This document shows positions 1 to 8,666 of a stretch of DNA of 64,000 bases, one piece after another. Positions within the stretch are counted from its first letter, which is position 1. Each line of letters starts with the position of its first letter. The stretch is taken from contig NZ_JAIWPU010000039.1 of the NCBI RefSeq assembly GCF_021191705.1, forward strand, positions 1 through 64,000, given 5' to 3'. This DNA is from Proluteimonas flavola (lineage in GTDB: Bacteria > Pseudomonadota > Gammaproteobacteria > Xanthomonadales > Xanthomonadaceae). The notes beneath the pieces are model-generated. The model was not told the DNA's origin. It worked only from the letters and a program-made list of their open reading frames with translations, and did not search any database. The position numbers were made by a program, and so were the translations under genes.

Positions 1-92
<92 letters not shown>

Positions 93-120
93 CATTCGGC
101 ATTCAACCGACGGAACCGTC

Positions 121-780
121 ATGCACCCCGAGTTCTGGCACGCGCGCTGGTCGACCGGCCGCATCGGCTTCCACCGCGACGCGCCGTTGCCGCTGCTGGT
201 ACGGCACTGGCCCACGCTCGATCTCGCCCCGGACACGCGCGTGTTCGTGCCGCTGTGCGGCAAGTCGCTGGACATGGTGTGGCTGGCCGGGCGCGGCCAT
301 CGCGTGCTCGGTGTCGAACTGTCGGAACTGGCGGTGCGCCAGTTCTTCGAGGAACGCGGCCTGGTGCCGTCGATCCATGAAACGAGTGCGGGCCGGCACT
401 TCATCGCCAGTGCCTATGAACTGATCGTCGGCGACGCGTTCGCGCTGGGGGCCGACGTACTCGCGGACTGCGCCGCCGTCTACGACCGCGCGGCGCTGAT
501 CGCGCTGTCGCCGGACCTGCGCTCCACGTACGCGGCCACGGCATGGCGACGTCTGCCAGCGGAGTGCCACGGGTTGCTGATCACGCTGGAGTATCCGCAG
601 GCACAGAAGGCCGGCCCGCCTTTTTCGGTCGAGGCGGACGAGGTGCATGCACTGCTCGCTGCGGACTGGCGCGTGGACGCGGTGGAACGACGCGACATCC
701 TGGCCAGCGAGCCGGGGTTCAAGGCGAAGGGCGTCACGGCACTGTCGACCGTGGTGTATCGCGTCGAGCGACGCGGCTGA
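121..780 (+). CDS. tpm: Thiopurine S-methyltransferase (Tpm)
   Basis: A 219-residue class I SAM-dependent methyltransferase, the usual length for bacterial Tpm (about 217). It begins with the family signature HPEFWHARW (residues 2-10). It carries the SAM-binding strand and loop VFVPLCGKSLDMVWLA (41-56) and an acidic residue, E66, at the end of the next strand in VLGVELSEL. The family S-methylates thiopurines, and in pseudomonads it also methylates selenium and tellurium oxyanions, so the physiological substrate here is not known. The ATG at 121 is the only start that keeps the conserved N-terminus. It stands alone, convergent with bacterioferritin, with a repeat pair in the gap. Confidence 0.93.
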   Translation: MHPEFWHARWSTGRIGFHRDAPLPLLVRHWPTLDLAPDTRVFVPLCGKSLDMVWLAGRGHRVLGVELSELAVRQFFEERGLVPSIHETSAGRHFIASAYELIVGDAFALGADVLADCAAVYDRAALIALSPDLRSTYAATAWRRLPAECHGLLITLEYPQAQKAGPPFSVEADEVHALLAADWRVDAVERRDILASEPGFKAKGVTALSTVVYRVERRG

Positions 781-794
781 CGGCGCGAGGATCC

Positions 795-965
795 GCCCCT
801 TCCCCCGCACGCGGGCCATTGCGCCCTTCACGGGTGGAAGGCTGGATGGAGGCAAACGTTCCGGTCAAGAAGAACCGCAGCCCGAGCGAAGCGCTCGCGC
901 CTGGCAATCAGGCGCATCTGAAGCTTTGCCCCTCCCAACCCCGTAAACGAGGGAGGGCTTCAAGC
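795..965. repeat. Head-to-head pair of CCTCCCCCGC-type palindromic repeats
   Basis: The gap between the convergent tpm and bfr genes carries two copies of one repeat family in opposite orientation. The forward copy (about 795-862) starts CCCCTTCCCCCGC and ends GGAGGCAAACG. The reverse copy (about 925-965) reads CCCCTCCCAACCCC...GAGGGAGGGCTT. The same paired arrangement recurs at 42629-42787 and 55670-55830. The forward copy here is interrupted by extra sequence. It probably acts as a transcript-end structure or is a mobile-repeat relic; no gene is seen in the gap. Confidence 0.6.
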
Positions 966-1023
966 AGAATGCCCGCGACGAGCGCAGGCGCGCCCTGTCG
1001 CGGGAACCGAAGCAAATCAGACC

Positions 1024-1518
1024 TCACACCCCGGCGTGCGTACCTTCCGCCTCGCCCATGCGGCTCTGCTGGTAGCGCTCCAGGCCGATCATCTTGATCA
1101 GGCGCAACTGCTTCTCCAGCCAGTAGGTGTGGTCTTCCTCGGTGTCGGCGAGCTGGGTCACCAGCACTTCGCGGCTGACGAAATCGTTGTGCTGTTCGCA
1201 CAGCACGATGCCCTTGGCGAGGTTGTCGCGCACCAGGTATTCGAGGTCGAGATCCTTGCGCAGCATTTCCTCGACGCTGACGCCCGGCTCGAACGCCTCT
1301 GGGCGCATGTCCGGCGTGCCTTCCAGGAACAGGATGCGCTTGAGCAGCGCGTCGGCGTGCTGGGTTTCCTCTTCCATCTCGTGGTTGATGCGCGCGTAGA
1401 GCTGGTGCAGGCCCAGGTCCTCGTAGCGGCGCGAATGCAGGAAGTACTGGTCGCGCGCCGCCAGCTCGCCGCGGAGCAGGAACTTCAGGTAATCGACGAC
1501 TTCGGGATGTCCTTTCAT
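1024..1518 (-). CDS. bfr: Bacterioferritin, BfrA-like without the haem Met
   Basis: A 164-residue ferritin-like four-helix protein for iron oxidation and storage in a 24-mer cage. The dinuclear ferroxidase ligands are all visible: E18, E51, H54, E93, E127 and H130. Residue 52, the methionine that bridges haem b between subunits in E. coli Bfr, is threonine (EETQHAD). This matches the BfrA type of two-subunit bacterioferritins (for example Neisseria), whose partner BfrB carries the Met; no partner gene lies in this window. The start at 1518 gives the conserved [12 protein letters not shown]-terminus. It is divergent from the Hsp70-like gene with a 186-bp gap. Confidence 0.95.
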   Translation of the reverse strand: MKGHPEVVDYLKFLLRGELAARDQYFLHSRRYEDLGLHQLYARINHEMEEETQHADALLKRILFLEGTPDMRPEAFEPGVSVEEMLRKDLDLEYLVRDNLAKGIVLCEQHNDFVSREVLVTQLADTEEDHTYWLEKQLRLIKMIGLERYQQSRMGEAEGTHAGV

Positions 1519-1583
1519 GGCAGCGCTCGCAACACGTGGAATGCGCGCAGTATGCCGGGCCCTCGTCAAGCATGATCGGATGG

Positions 1584-1604
1584 GAATGCATGCATTTCGC
1601 ATTC
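1584..1604. promoter_or_regulatory. Palindrome in the bfr/Hsp70-like divergent promoter region
   Basis: A perfect 12-bp palindrome, AATGCATGCATT (1585-1596), lies inside a wider inverted repeat GAATGC...GCATTC (1584-1604), in the gap between two divergent genes. It is AT-richer than its surroundings. An operator for bfr is possible, but it does not match a Fur box well. Function is inferred only from position and symmetry. Confidence 0.25.
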
Positions 1605-1704
1605 TCAGGCGCGTCCGGCCGGCATTGCGGAGACCGCACAGGCCGTTGCAGGCGGCGTGACGCGCATCGGCGTAGACTCCCGCGCCTTCCGCCTGTCGCC
1701 CCCC

Positions 1705-3063
1705 ATGAAGATCGGCATCGACTTCGGTACCAGCTACTCCGCCGCCGCCGCGCGCGTCGGCGACCGGCTGGTGCACATCCAGTTCGACGGACAGCCGCAG
1801 TTCCGTACCGCAGTGTTCTTCCCGACCACCCTGCCCGATCTCGATGCGTTCGAACTGGACGCGGCGATGGAGGCCGAAGTGGACGCGCTGATGCGCGGCC
1901 TGCGCAGCGACCAGACCCGCGCTGGCGCAGCTGCGCGCCCGGCCGCGCAGCTGCGCCGCGATGCGATCCGCATCGTGCGCCGGCAATGGCTGGAGGCGCG
2001 CATGCGCGACGCCGAATCCTCGGCCGCCGACCTGCAGCACGCGGTGTTCGGGGAAGCGGCGATCGAGAGCTATCTGCTCGAAGGCAGCGGCAATCTGGTG
2101 CAGTCGCCGAAGTCCATGCTCGGCTTCAACCTGCATCCGCGCGCCAAGGACACGATCACCGGCATCGCCGCGCACATCCTCGAACACATCCGCCTGACCG
2201 CGAGCCAGCAGCTCGGCACCACCGTGCGCGCGGCGACGCTGGGACGGCCGGTGCGCTTCCGCAGTTCGCTCGGCGAGGCCGGCGGCGAACAGGCGCTGGC
2301 GCTGCTGCGCGATGCCGCGGCCCAGGCCGGCTTCGATTCGATCGAATTCCTCGAAGAACCCGCGGCGGCCGCGTTGCACTACCACGCCGAAAGTCGGCAG
2401 CGGCACACCACGCTGGTGGTCGACATCGGCGGCGGCACGACCGACATCGCGCTGGCGGACGTCGGCGGCGACGGCGCACCGCGCGTGCATCGCGCCTGGG
2501 GCGTCGCCAACGGCGGCACCGACGTCGACCTCGCGCTGAGCATGGCCCAGGTCATGCCGCTGTTCGGCAAGGGCGCCAGCCGCATTCCGGTGCACCACTT
2601 CGTCGAAGCGGCGACGGTGCAGGACATGCCGCGGCAGCGCGACTTCCACAAGCGCGACTTCGGCCATGTCGATGCGCCGTTCGGCACGCGCCTGCAAGCG
2701 CTGCAGCGCGACGGCGGCACCACGCGCCTGTACCGCGGCGTCGAGGGCATGAAGGTGCGCCTGAGCGGGCACAACGAAGCCAGCCATGCGCTGGACTACA
2801 TCGAACCCGGCTTGCGCGTGGATGCGACGCGTGCCGCGCTGGAAACCGCCAGCGCGCGCTTCCTCGACACCATCGGCGCGCTGCTCGACGAGGTGCGCGT
2901 CGATCTCGATGCGCCGCCCGACAGCCTGTTCCTGACCGGCGGCATGTCCGGCGCACCGTATGTGCAGGCGGCCGCACAGGCGCGCTTCCCGGATGCGCGC
3001 ATCGTGCGCGGCGATCCGTCGCTGGGCGTGGTCTCCGGCCTGGCCGAGCACGCGCGCAACTGA
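1705..3063 (+). CDS. Hsp70-family ATPase, YegD-like
   Basis: A 452-residue protein made essentially of the actin/Hsp70 nucleotide-binding domain. Phosphate-1 loop [13 protein letters not shown] is at residues 3-15, phosphate-2 loop [13 protein letters not shown] near 238-250, and the adenosine motif [12 protein letters not shown] near 409-420. It lacks the substrate-binding domain of DnaK (about 640 residues) and matches E. coli YegD (about 450) in size. The role of YegD-type proteins is poorly known; a chaperone-related ATPase is the family inference. The ATG at 1705 directly precedes the phosphate-1 loop. An in-frame GTG at 1657 would add 16 residues with no family support. The next gene starts 87 bp downstream. 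Confidence 0.88.
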   Translation: MKIGIDFGTSYSAAAARVGDRLVHIQFDGQPQFRTAVFFPTTLPDLDAFELDAAMEAEVDALMRGLRSDQTRAGAAARPAAQLRRDAIRIVRRQWLEARMRDAESSAADLQHAVFGEAAIESYLLEGSGNLVQSPKSMLGFNLHPRAKDTITGIAAHILEHIRLTASQQLGTTVRAATLGRPVRFRSSLGEAGGEQALALLRDAAAQAGFDSIEFLEEPAAAALHYHAESRQRHTTLVVDIGGGTTDIALADVGGDGAPRVHRAWGVANGGTDVDLALSMAQVMPLFGKGASRIPVHHFVEAATVQDMPRQRDFHKRDFGHVDAPFGTRLQALQRDGGTTRLYRGVEGMKVRLSGHNEASHALDYIEPGLRVDATRAALETASARFLDTIGALLDEVRVDLDAPPDSLFLTGGMSGAPYVQAAAQARFPDARIVRGDPSLGVVSGLAEHARN

Positions 3064-3150
3064 GTCGCGCGGCCGGCCTGCGCGCCGGCCCGCACCATGC
3101 CCGTGGAATAATCGGACCGCGCCGCATCTGCCGCGGCCGGGGAATCGCGC

Positions 3151-5736
3151 ATGCGCAAATGGATCCTGCGGGCCGTGCTCGCGCTCGTCGTGCTGCTGGT
3201 CGCGGCCGGCATCTTCATCTGGCTGTCGCTTCGCGCAAGCCTGCCGACGCTCGACGGCGACCAGCCGCTGCCCGGACTCGCGGCGCCCGCAACGATCGAA
3301 CGCGATGCCGCCGGCGTGGTGACGATCACCGCCGCCAGCGAGACCGACGCATTGCGCGCGCTCGGCTTCGTGCATGCGCAGGAACGGTATTTCGAGATGG
3401 ATCTGATGCGGCGCGTGCCGTCGGGCGAACTCTCGGCATTGTTCGGCGTACGCGCGCTCGACACCGACCGCCGCCACCGCGTGCACCGCATGCGCGCGCG
3501 TGTGGAAGGCAATCTCGCTGCGGTCGCCGGCGACCGCATGCAGCAGTTGCAGGCTTATGCCGATGGCACCAATGCAGGACTGGCATCGCTGGATGCGCGG
3601 CCGTGGACCTACCTGCTGCTGCGCCAGACGCCGCAACCCTGGACGCCGGCGGATTCCGCGCTGACCGGCTTCGCGATGTACTTCGATCTGCAGGACGCGA
3701 CCAACGCGCGCGAACTGGCGATGCATCGTTTACGAGCGGCGCTGCCGACGGCGCTGTTCGATCTGTTCGCGCATGACGGCAGCCGCTGGGATGCGCCGCT
3801 GTTCGGCGAGGCACGTGGCGATGCGGTGTTGCCGGGCGCTGATCTCGTGGATCTGCGCTTGCTGGATGTCGTGGAGGTCGATGGCGAACTTCGGGAACGT
3901 TCGCCGTTCGCATCTGTCGAGTCTTCGCAGGCCGGGGCCTCACACCCGGCATCTCGGCTGGCCCTCACTCCACCGTTTGTTTCACAAACGGTCCCCCTCT
4001 CTCCCACGTTGCGGGAGAGAGGCATTGGTGCGCCGCCTGCGGCGGCGGACCTCAGGGCTGGCAGCAACAACTTCGCTGTGTCCGGTGCCTTGACGGCCGA
4101 CGGCCGCGCGCTCGTCGCTGACGACATGCATCTGGGCCTGCGCGTGCCGAACATCTGGTTCCGCGCGCGACTGCGCTATCCCGATCCACGTGCGCCCGGG
4201 GGCCAGGTCGACGTCACCGGTTTCACCCTGCCCGGCCTGCCGGCGATCATCGTCGGCAGCAACACGCATGTCGCCTGGGGGTTCACCAACAGCTACGGCG
4301 ATTACCTTGACTGGCAGCGCGTCATGCCCTGCGCCGACGGCGCGCCTGCGGGCTGCACGCCGGTCGTGCGCCACGAGGAGCGCATCGACATCGCCGGCGG
4401 CGCACCGGTCACGCTGGTCGTCGAAGACAGCGACTGGGGCCCGCTGGTCCATCGCGAAGACGACGGCAGCGCCCTCGCCCTGCGCTGGACCGCACATCTG
4501 CCGGGCGCACTGAACTTCGGCCTTGCCGACTTCGCCCACGCACGCGATCTCGATGATGCGCTGGCCATCGCCGACCGCACTGCCACACCCACGCAGAACC
4601 TCGTGATCGGCGATCGCGCCGGCCGCATCGCATGGCGTCTGCTCGGTCCGGTTCCGGTGCGCGACGCCGGCTGCGACGGCCACACGGTCTCCGTGCCGCT
4701 GACGGCCAATGCAGCGACCGACGCGAACCGCTGCGCGCCCTGGTCCATCGCGACCGATGCCTCGCCGCTGCTGCGCTCACCCGATACCGATCGCCTGTGG
4801 ACCGCGAACAGTCGCGTCGTCGATGGCGCGGATTTCGCACGCATCGGCGATGGCGGCGCCGCACTCGGCATGCGCGCGTGGCAGATCCGCGAAGGTCTGG
4901 AGGCGCGCAAGCAGTTCGCTGAAGCTGACCTGCTGGCGATCCAGCTCGACGATCGCGCATTGCTGCTGTCTCGCTGGCACGCGTTGCTGGGCTCGATCGC
5001 AAGCGAAGCCGGCGATGACAGCGCGGTGCGCGCCCTGGCCGATGCCTCGCGCGACTGGAGCGGTCATGCCAGCGTCGACTCGGTTGCCTACCGCCTTGTC
5101 CGCGCATGGCGCTTTGCCGTCCACGAACGTCTCGCAGACGGCCTCGCCGCACCCGCGCGCACCGCGCTGGGCGACGCCTTCGAGACGCCCGATCCGCCGA
5201 ATTTCGAAGGCGTCGTCTGGCCGCTGGTCGAACAGCGCCCGATGCATCTGCTGCCGCGCCGCTTCACCTGCACGCCCGAAACCCAGCGCGGTGTCTGCGC
5301 ACCGCTCAACAACGGCTGGCAGGCGCTGTTCGAAGATGCGGCCCGCGACGTGCGCGTCAGCGTAGCCAGCGACAGCCCACTCGCCGAACGCACCTGGGGC
5401 GAACGCAATACCACCGCGATCTGCCACCCGCTCGCAGCGGCGATTCCGCTGCTGGGCAAGCGCGCTTTGTGCATGCCGGCCGAACCGCTGCCCGGCGACG
5501 GCACCGTCCCGCGCGTGCAGGGCCCGGCCTTCGGCGCCTCGCAACGCATGGTCGTCGCGCCCGGCCACGAGGCCGACGGGATCACCCACATGCCGGGCGG
5601 CCAGAGCGGACATCCACTCTCGCCCTACTGGGGCGCGGGTCACGACGACTGGGCGCAGGGCCGGCCATCGCCGTTCCTGCCCGGCGCCACGCTGCGCACC
5701 CTGCGACTCGTCCCCGACGCCGACGCATCGCGCTGA
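3151..5736 (+). CDS. Penicillin acylase family Ntn-hydrolase
   Basis: An 861-residue precursor of the N-terminal-nucleophile amidase family (penicillin, acyl-homoserine-lactone and cephalosporin acylases). Residues about 6-28 are a membrane anchor or signal. The alpha-chain region includes [17 protein letters not shown]. The predicted autocatalytic cleavage site precedes S305 in [10 protein letters not shown], followed by the beta-chain motif [15 protein letters not shown]. The family hydrolyses amide bonds of acylated substrates in the periplasm; this member's substrate cannot be told from sequence. Just before S305, residues about 275-291 are encoded by two perfect palindromes (3973-4022) of intergenic-repeat type. 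The insert falls in the spacer peptide normally removed at maturation. The downstream gene's ATG overlaps this stop codon. Confidence 0.92.
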   Translation: MRKWILRAVLALVVLLVAAGIFIWLSLRASLPTLDGDQPLPGLAAPATIERDAAGVVTITAASETDALRALGFVHAQERYFEMDLMRRVPSGELSALFGVRALDTDRRHRVHRMRARVEGNLAAVAGDRMQQLQAYADGTNAGLASLDARPWTYLLLRQTPQPWTPADSALTGFAMYFDLQDATNARELAMHRLRAALPTALFDLFAHDGSRWDAPLFGEARGDAVLPGADLVDLRLLDVVEVDGELRERSPFASVESSQAGASHPASRLALTPPFVSQTVPLSPTLRERGIGAPPAAADLRAGSNNFAVSGALTADGRALVADDMHLGLRVPNIWFRARLRYPDPRAPGGQVDVTGFTLPGLPAIIVGSNTHVAWGFTNSYGDYLDWQRVMPCADGAPAGCTPVVRHEERIDIAGGAPVTLVVEDSDWGPLVHREDDGSALALRWTAHLPGALNFGLADFAHARDLDDALAIADRTATPTQNLVIGDRAGRIAWRLLGPVPVRDAGCDGHTVSVPLTANAATDANRCAPWSIATDASPLLRSPDTDRLWTANSRVVDGADFARIGDGGAALGMRAWQIREGLEARKQFAEADLLAIQLDDRALLLSRWHALLGSIASEAGDDSAVRALADASRDWSGHASVDSVAYRLVRAWRFAVHERLADGLAAPARTALGDAFETPDPPNFEGVVWPLVEQRPMHLLPRRFTCTPETQRGVCAPLNNGWQALFEDAARDVRVSVASDSPLAERTWGERNTTAICHPLAAAIPLLGKRALCMPAEPLPGDGTVPRVQGPAFGASQRMVVAPGHEADGITHMPGGQSGHPLSPYWGAGHDDWAQGRPSPFLPGATLRTLRLVPDADASR
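3973..4022. repeat. Two palindromic repeats inside the penicillin acylase gene
   Basis: CCGTTTGT-TTC-ACAAACGG (3973-3991) and CCTCTCTCCC-ACGTTGC-GGGAGAGAGG (3996-4022) are two adjacent perfect hairpins within the open reading frame. The second belongs by look to the short palindromes of gene gaps in this genome. The translation ([18 protein letters not shown]) is low-complexity and unlike acylase sequence. The reading frame stays open. It lies 14 codons before the predicted catalytic serine. Confidence 0.75.
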
Positions 5737-6179
5737 TGCGCGCGGCGATGACGCCGGACGAACACGCGCTGCAGCGGGCCCGCGCTGCGCTGTGGCGTGC
5801 CTACGGCCTGCATCTGGCCTGGTTCGCCATCATGTGCGCGTTCGTCGCATGGCACTGGCACGAACGCGGCTTGCAGTTTTCGGTCCTGCTCACGCTGCTG
5901 ACCGTGCCCCCCGTGCTGCGCCGCACGGTCAGGGTCCATCGGCTGAGCCGTGCGCTCGATCCCCGGGCGCGCACGCTGGGCTGGGGGCCGGTACTGCTGG
6001 TGACCCTCGTCCTCAGCCCGTTCGAATCGGGCCTCGTGCTGCCGCTGAAGAATCTGTGGGTCAGCCGCAGGCTGCTGCTTGCGCGCACCGCGGCAGCGCA
6101 CGCAAGCGATGACGCGGCGCCTCAGTCCCGCAGTTCGATCACATCGAACTCCGCCACCGGATCGACCTCGACGTCGTAA
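5736..6179 (+). CDS. Small integral membrane protein of unknown function
   Basis: A 147-residue protein with about three hydrophobic segments: [27 protein letters not shown] and [12 protein letters not shown]. The last is followed by a polar, Ser/Thr-rich tail. I do not recognise a family. The ATG at 5736 shares its A with the TGA of the acylase gene, so translational coupling is likely; a second in-frame ATG is at 5748. The 3' end overlaps the 3' end of the convergent fabV by 58 bp, and the Ser/Thr-rich tail lies in that overlap. It may be a partner of the acylase or simply co-transcribed with it. Confidence 0.65.
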   Translation: MRAAMTPDEHALQRARAALWRAYGLHLAWFAIMCAFVAWHWHERGLQFSVLLTLLTVPPVLRRTVRVHRLSRALDPRARTLGWGPVLLVTLVLSPFESGLVLPLKNLWVSRRLLLARTAAAHASDDAAPQSRSSITSNSATGSTSTS

Positions 6180-7333
6180 TCCACATCGCTGCGCTCGAAG
6201 CCGAACAGCTTGAGGAACTCGTGCTTGTAGCCGGCGTAGTCGGTCAGCGCGAACAGGTTCTCGGTGGTGATCTGCGGCCACAGTGCCTTGCACTGCGCCT
6301 GCACGTCATCGCGCAGTTCCCAGTCGTCGAGACGCAGGCGGGCTTCGTCGTCGAGCTCGGCCGGCGCGCCGTCGGCGCGGTACATGCGCTCGCGGAACAA
6401 GCGGTCGAGCTGGTCGAGCGTGCCTTCGTGCAGGCCCTTCTCCTTCATGACCTTGAAGGCGATGGCGATGTAAAGCGGCAGCACCGGAATCGCGGCGCTG
6501 GCCTGGGTGACCACCGACTTGAGCACGGCGACGTTCGCGCTGCCGCCGCTTTCGGCGAGTTGCGCGTCGAGCCTGCGCGCGGTCGCGTCGAGGTCGGCCT
6601 TGGCCTTGCCCAGCGCGCCGTGCCAGTAGATCGGCCAGGTGATCTCGGTGCCGATGTAGCTGAAGGCGACGGTCTTCGCGCCGTCGGCCAGCACGCCTGC
6701 CTCGCGCAGCGCGTCGATCCACAGCTGCCAGTCCTCGCCGCCCATCACGGTCACGGTGTCTGCGATCTCCTGCCCGGTCGCAGGCTCGATCGACGCTTCG
6801 ATGATCTGGTCCCGGTTGGTGTCGATCGCGGTCGAGGTGTAGGCCTCGCCGATCGGCTTGAGCGCGGAGCGCTTCACTTCGCCGGTCGTCGGCAGCTTGC
6901 GCACCGGCGAGGCCAGCGAATAGACCACCAGATCGACCTGGCCGCCCATCTCGCTTTTGATCAGATCGATCGCCTGCGCGCGCGCGGCGTCGGAGAACGC
7001 GTCGCCGTTGATCGAGCGGCTGTAGAGGCCGGCGTCCTTCGCATAGCGATCGAACGCGGCCGAGTTATACCAGCCGGCCGTGCCGGGCTTCTTCTCGGTG
7101 CCGGGCTTCTCGAAGAACACGCCGAGCGTGTCGGCGCCGAAGCCGAACGCCGCGCTGATGCGCGCCGCCAGGCCGTAGCCGCTGGACGCGCCGATCACCA
7201 GTACCTTCTTCGGACCGTCGCCGCGCACGCCGCGCGCGCGCGTCGCCGCGATCTGGTCGCGCACATTGTGGTCGCAGCCGGTCGGATGCGTGGTGGTACA
7301 GATGAAGCCGCGGACCTTGGGATGGATGATCAC
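6122..7333 (-). CDS. fabV: Enoyl-[acyl-carrier-protein] reductase FabV
   Basis: A 403-residue NADH-dependent trans-2-enoyl-ACP/CoA reductase. It catalyses the last reduction of fatty-acid elongation and is intrinsically triclosan-tolerant in other bacteria. The N-terminus [17 protein letters not shown] is diagnostic of FabV. The glycine-rich NADH loop GASSGYG is at 48-54. The catalytic Tyr-x8-Lys pair is Y236 and K245 in [11 protein letters not shown]. Length fits the family (about 400). It is divergent from the cytochrome b561 gene and convergent with the small membrane protein, so it appears to be transcribed alone. Confidence 0.97.
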   Translation of the reverse strand: MIIHPKVRGFICTTTHPTGCDHNVRDQIAATRARGVRGDGPKKVLVIGASSGYGLAARISAAFGFGADTLGVFFEKPGTEKKPGTAGWYNSAAFDRYAKDAGLYSRSINGDAFSDAARAQAIDLIKSEMGGQVDLVVYSLASPVRKLPTTGEVKRSALKPIGEAYTSTAIDTNRDQIIEASIEPATGQEIADTVTVMGGEDWQLWIDALREAGVLADGAKTVAFSYIGTEITWPIYWHGALGKAKADLDATARRLDAQLAESGGSANVAVLKSVVTQASAAIPVLPLYIAIAFKVMKEKGLHEGTLDQLDRLFRERMYRADGAPAELDDEARLRLDDWELRDDVQAQCKALWPQITTENLFALTDYAGYKHEFLKLFGFERSDVDYDVEVDPVAEFDVIELRD

Positions 7334-7484
7334 TGTGTCGCCCGTGTGTCTGGAAACGTGACGCCAAGTTTACGGGCTGGGGTCGCTGCGGTCCCGTACG
7401 GGGGACGATGGTGAATCGGATCGGTCGCAGTTCGAATCCCGCTCGCTCCTTCATGCGCGCGACCGAACGCACGCACGCACGCAA

Positions 7485-7513
7485 TTGACAGCACGCGGGC
7501 GCCCGGCTGAACT
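7485..7513 (+). promoter_or_regulatory. Candidate sigma-70 promoter for cytochrome b561
   Basis: A consensus -35 TTGACA (7485-7490) is followed after 17 bp by TGAACT (7508-7513), a weak -10. The expected transcription start, near 7520, leaves a short leader before the ATG at 7544. An ACGC microsatellite lies just upstream. The call rests on motif spacing only. Confidence 0.4.
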
Positions 7514-7543
7514 GTGCATCGGATTTTCGCCCTGGAAGCACCC

Positions 7544-8092
7544 ATGCCGTCACGCTGGACCGATTCACCGCTGCGCTACGGCCTGGTCGCGCGGCTGCTG
7601 CACTGGGGCATGGGCGCGCTGTTCGCCTGGCAGTTCACCGGCATGGGCGTGAAGCTCCTGCTCGGCCGGCACCCGCTGACCGCCTTCCTCGTCGGCAGCC
7701 ACAAGCCGGTCGGCACGCTGCTGATGCTGCTGATCCTGCTGCGCGGCGCCTGGGGTCTGTCGCAATGGCGCAATCGTCCGCCGCATCCGGCGACGCTGGT
7801 CGGTCGTCTCGCGCTCGCCGGACATGCATTGCTCTACGCCCTGATGTTCTACGTGCCGACCGTTGCGCTGATGCGCGAGTACGGCAGCGGCCGCGGCTTC
7901 GCGCCGTGGGGCATTCCGCTGTTTCCCGCGACCGGCGAAAAGCTCGACTGGCTGATGGCGCCGGCGAACCTCTCCCACGGCGTCATCGCCTGGACCCTGC
8001 TGGCCGTCGTCGCCGGCCATGTCGCGATGGTCGCGCTGCATCACTTCTTCTGGCGCGACACGACGCTGGCGCGGATGGCAGGCAAGCTTTGA
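7544..8092 (+). CDS. Cytochrome b561 family protein
   Basis: A 182-residue four-helix membrane cytochrome of the bacterial b561 type. Hydrophobic segments carry the expected histidines, including LLHWGMGALFAW, VGSHKPVGTLLML, AGHALLYALMF and LSHGVIAWTLLAVVAGHVAMVALHH. These would bind two b haems and pass electrons between quinol and a periplasmic or membrane acceptor; superoxide-quinone reductase activity is known for E. coli CybB. The ATG at 7544 was chosen because it starts the conserved SRWTDSPLRYG region and has GGAAG upstream; an in-frame start at 7514 lacks support. Palindromic repeats follow the stop. Confidence 0.9.
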   Translation: MPSRWTDSPLRYGLVARLLHWGMGALFAWQFTGMGVKLLLGRHPLTAFLVGSHKPVGTLLMLLILLRGAWGLSQWRNRPPHPATLVGRLALAGHALLYALMFYVPTVALMREYGSGRGFAPWGIPLFPATGEKLDWLMAPANLSHGVIAWTLLAVVAGHVAMVALHHFFWRDTTLARMAGKL

Positions 8093-8108
8093 GCCGCGGC
8101 ATCCCCAT

Positions 8109-8255
<147 letters not shown>

Positions 8256-8406
8256 AGGAATCAGGCATCGGCCTTCGAGATGCCGCGCGTCCGGACCGCG
8301 CGCGCCGGCGACAACGTCGAAACTGCGCAGATGCGCATCGCCGCGACGGCGCATCCGAAGAAACAGCATCGGACCGCAAAGCCCGCCCGGCCCTGAGTGG
8401 TGGCCT

Positions 8407-8471
8407 GTGGGAGCGCTTGCGCGCGATGGCGCTGTGCCGGGAACGCCCCTTCGCGCGCAAGCGCGCTCCCA
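8407..8471. repeat. Intact REP palindrome, GTGGGAGCGC family
   Basis: The left arm, beginning GTGGGAGCGC and running on through TTGCGCGCGA (8407-8426), pairs with a right arm ending GCGCGCTCCCA at 8471, leaving a loop of about 25 nt. This is the cleanest copy in the window and defines the family. A lone half copy (GTGGGAGCGCA) is near 8640. The 574-bp gap 8093-8666 between cytochrome b561 and asnB holds these repeats and a hairpin, and no gene. Confidence 0.8.
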
Positions 8472-8583
8472 AGGATGGCTTGCTCGGCAGGGTGCTGGAT
8501 GCCAAGTACCGCACGCCCTCGACGGATTGATCGCGAATGCGGCATCACGCGTGATCGCCGCCGGTTCTCTCCCGCTTCTTCCG

Positions 8584-8614
8584 GCGCTTGCTAGCCAGGC
8601 TGGCCAGCAAGCGC
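8584..8614. other. Strong hairpin downstream of asnB
   Basis: GCGCTTGCTAGCCA-GGC-TGGCCAGCAAGCGC forms a 14-bp stem with one mismatch. It lies 53 bp beyond the asnB stop codon in the direction of asnB transcription. There is no T tract, so intrinsic termination is not supported; it may stabilise the 3' end of the asnB transcript. Confidence 0.4.
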
Positions 8615-8666
8615 TGACGCCCAGCGCCCTCCCCCCGTTGTGGGAGCGCACTCCATCGACGCCTTG

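Noticed and set aside
1584-1604. Fur box upstream of bfr
   Set aside because: Symmetry is present but the sequence does not fit the GATAAT-type hexamer pattern well enough.
1657-1704. GTG start for the Hsp70-like gene
   Set aside because: It adds 16 residues before the phosphate-1 loop without family support; ATG 1705 is preferred.
1024-3726. A 900-codon minus-strand open frame covering bfr and the antisense of the Hsp70-like gene
   Set aside because: Only the last 164 codons match a family (bacterioferritin). The rest is Arg/Ala-rich antisense of a well-supported gene, as expected at very high GC.
7431-7449. TTCGAATCCCGCTCGCTCC, resembling a tRNA T-loop and 3' acceptor arm
   Set aside because: The preceding bases do not pair to form a T stem, and no tRNA 5' part or CCA end is present. 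It could be a distant relic but is not supportable.
8584-8614. Intrinsic terminator of asnB
   Set aside because: The stem is strong but no T tract follows, so it is listed only as a hairpin.
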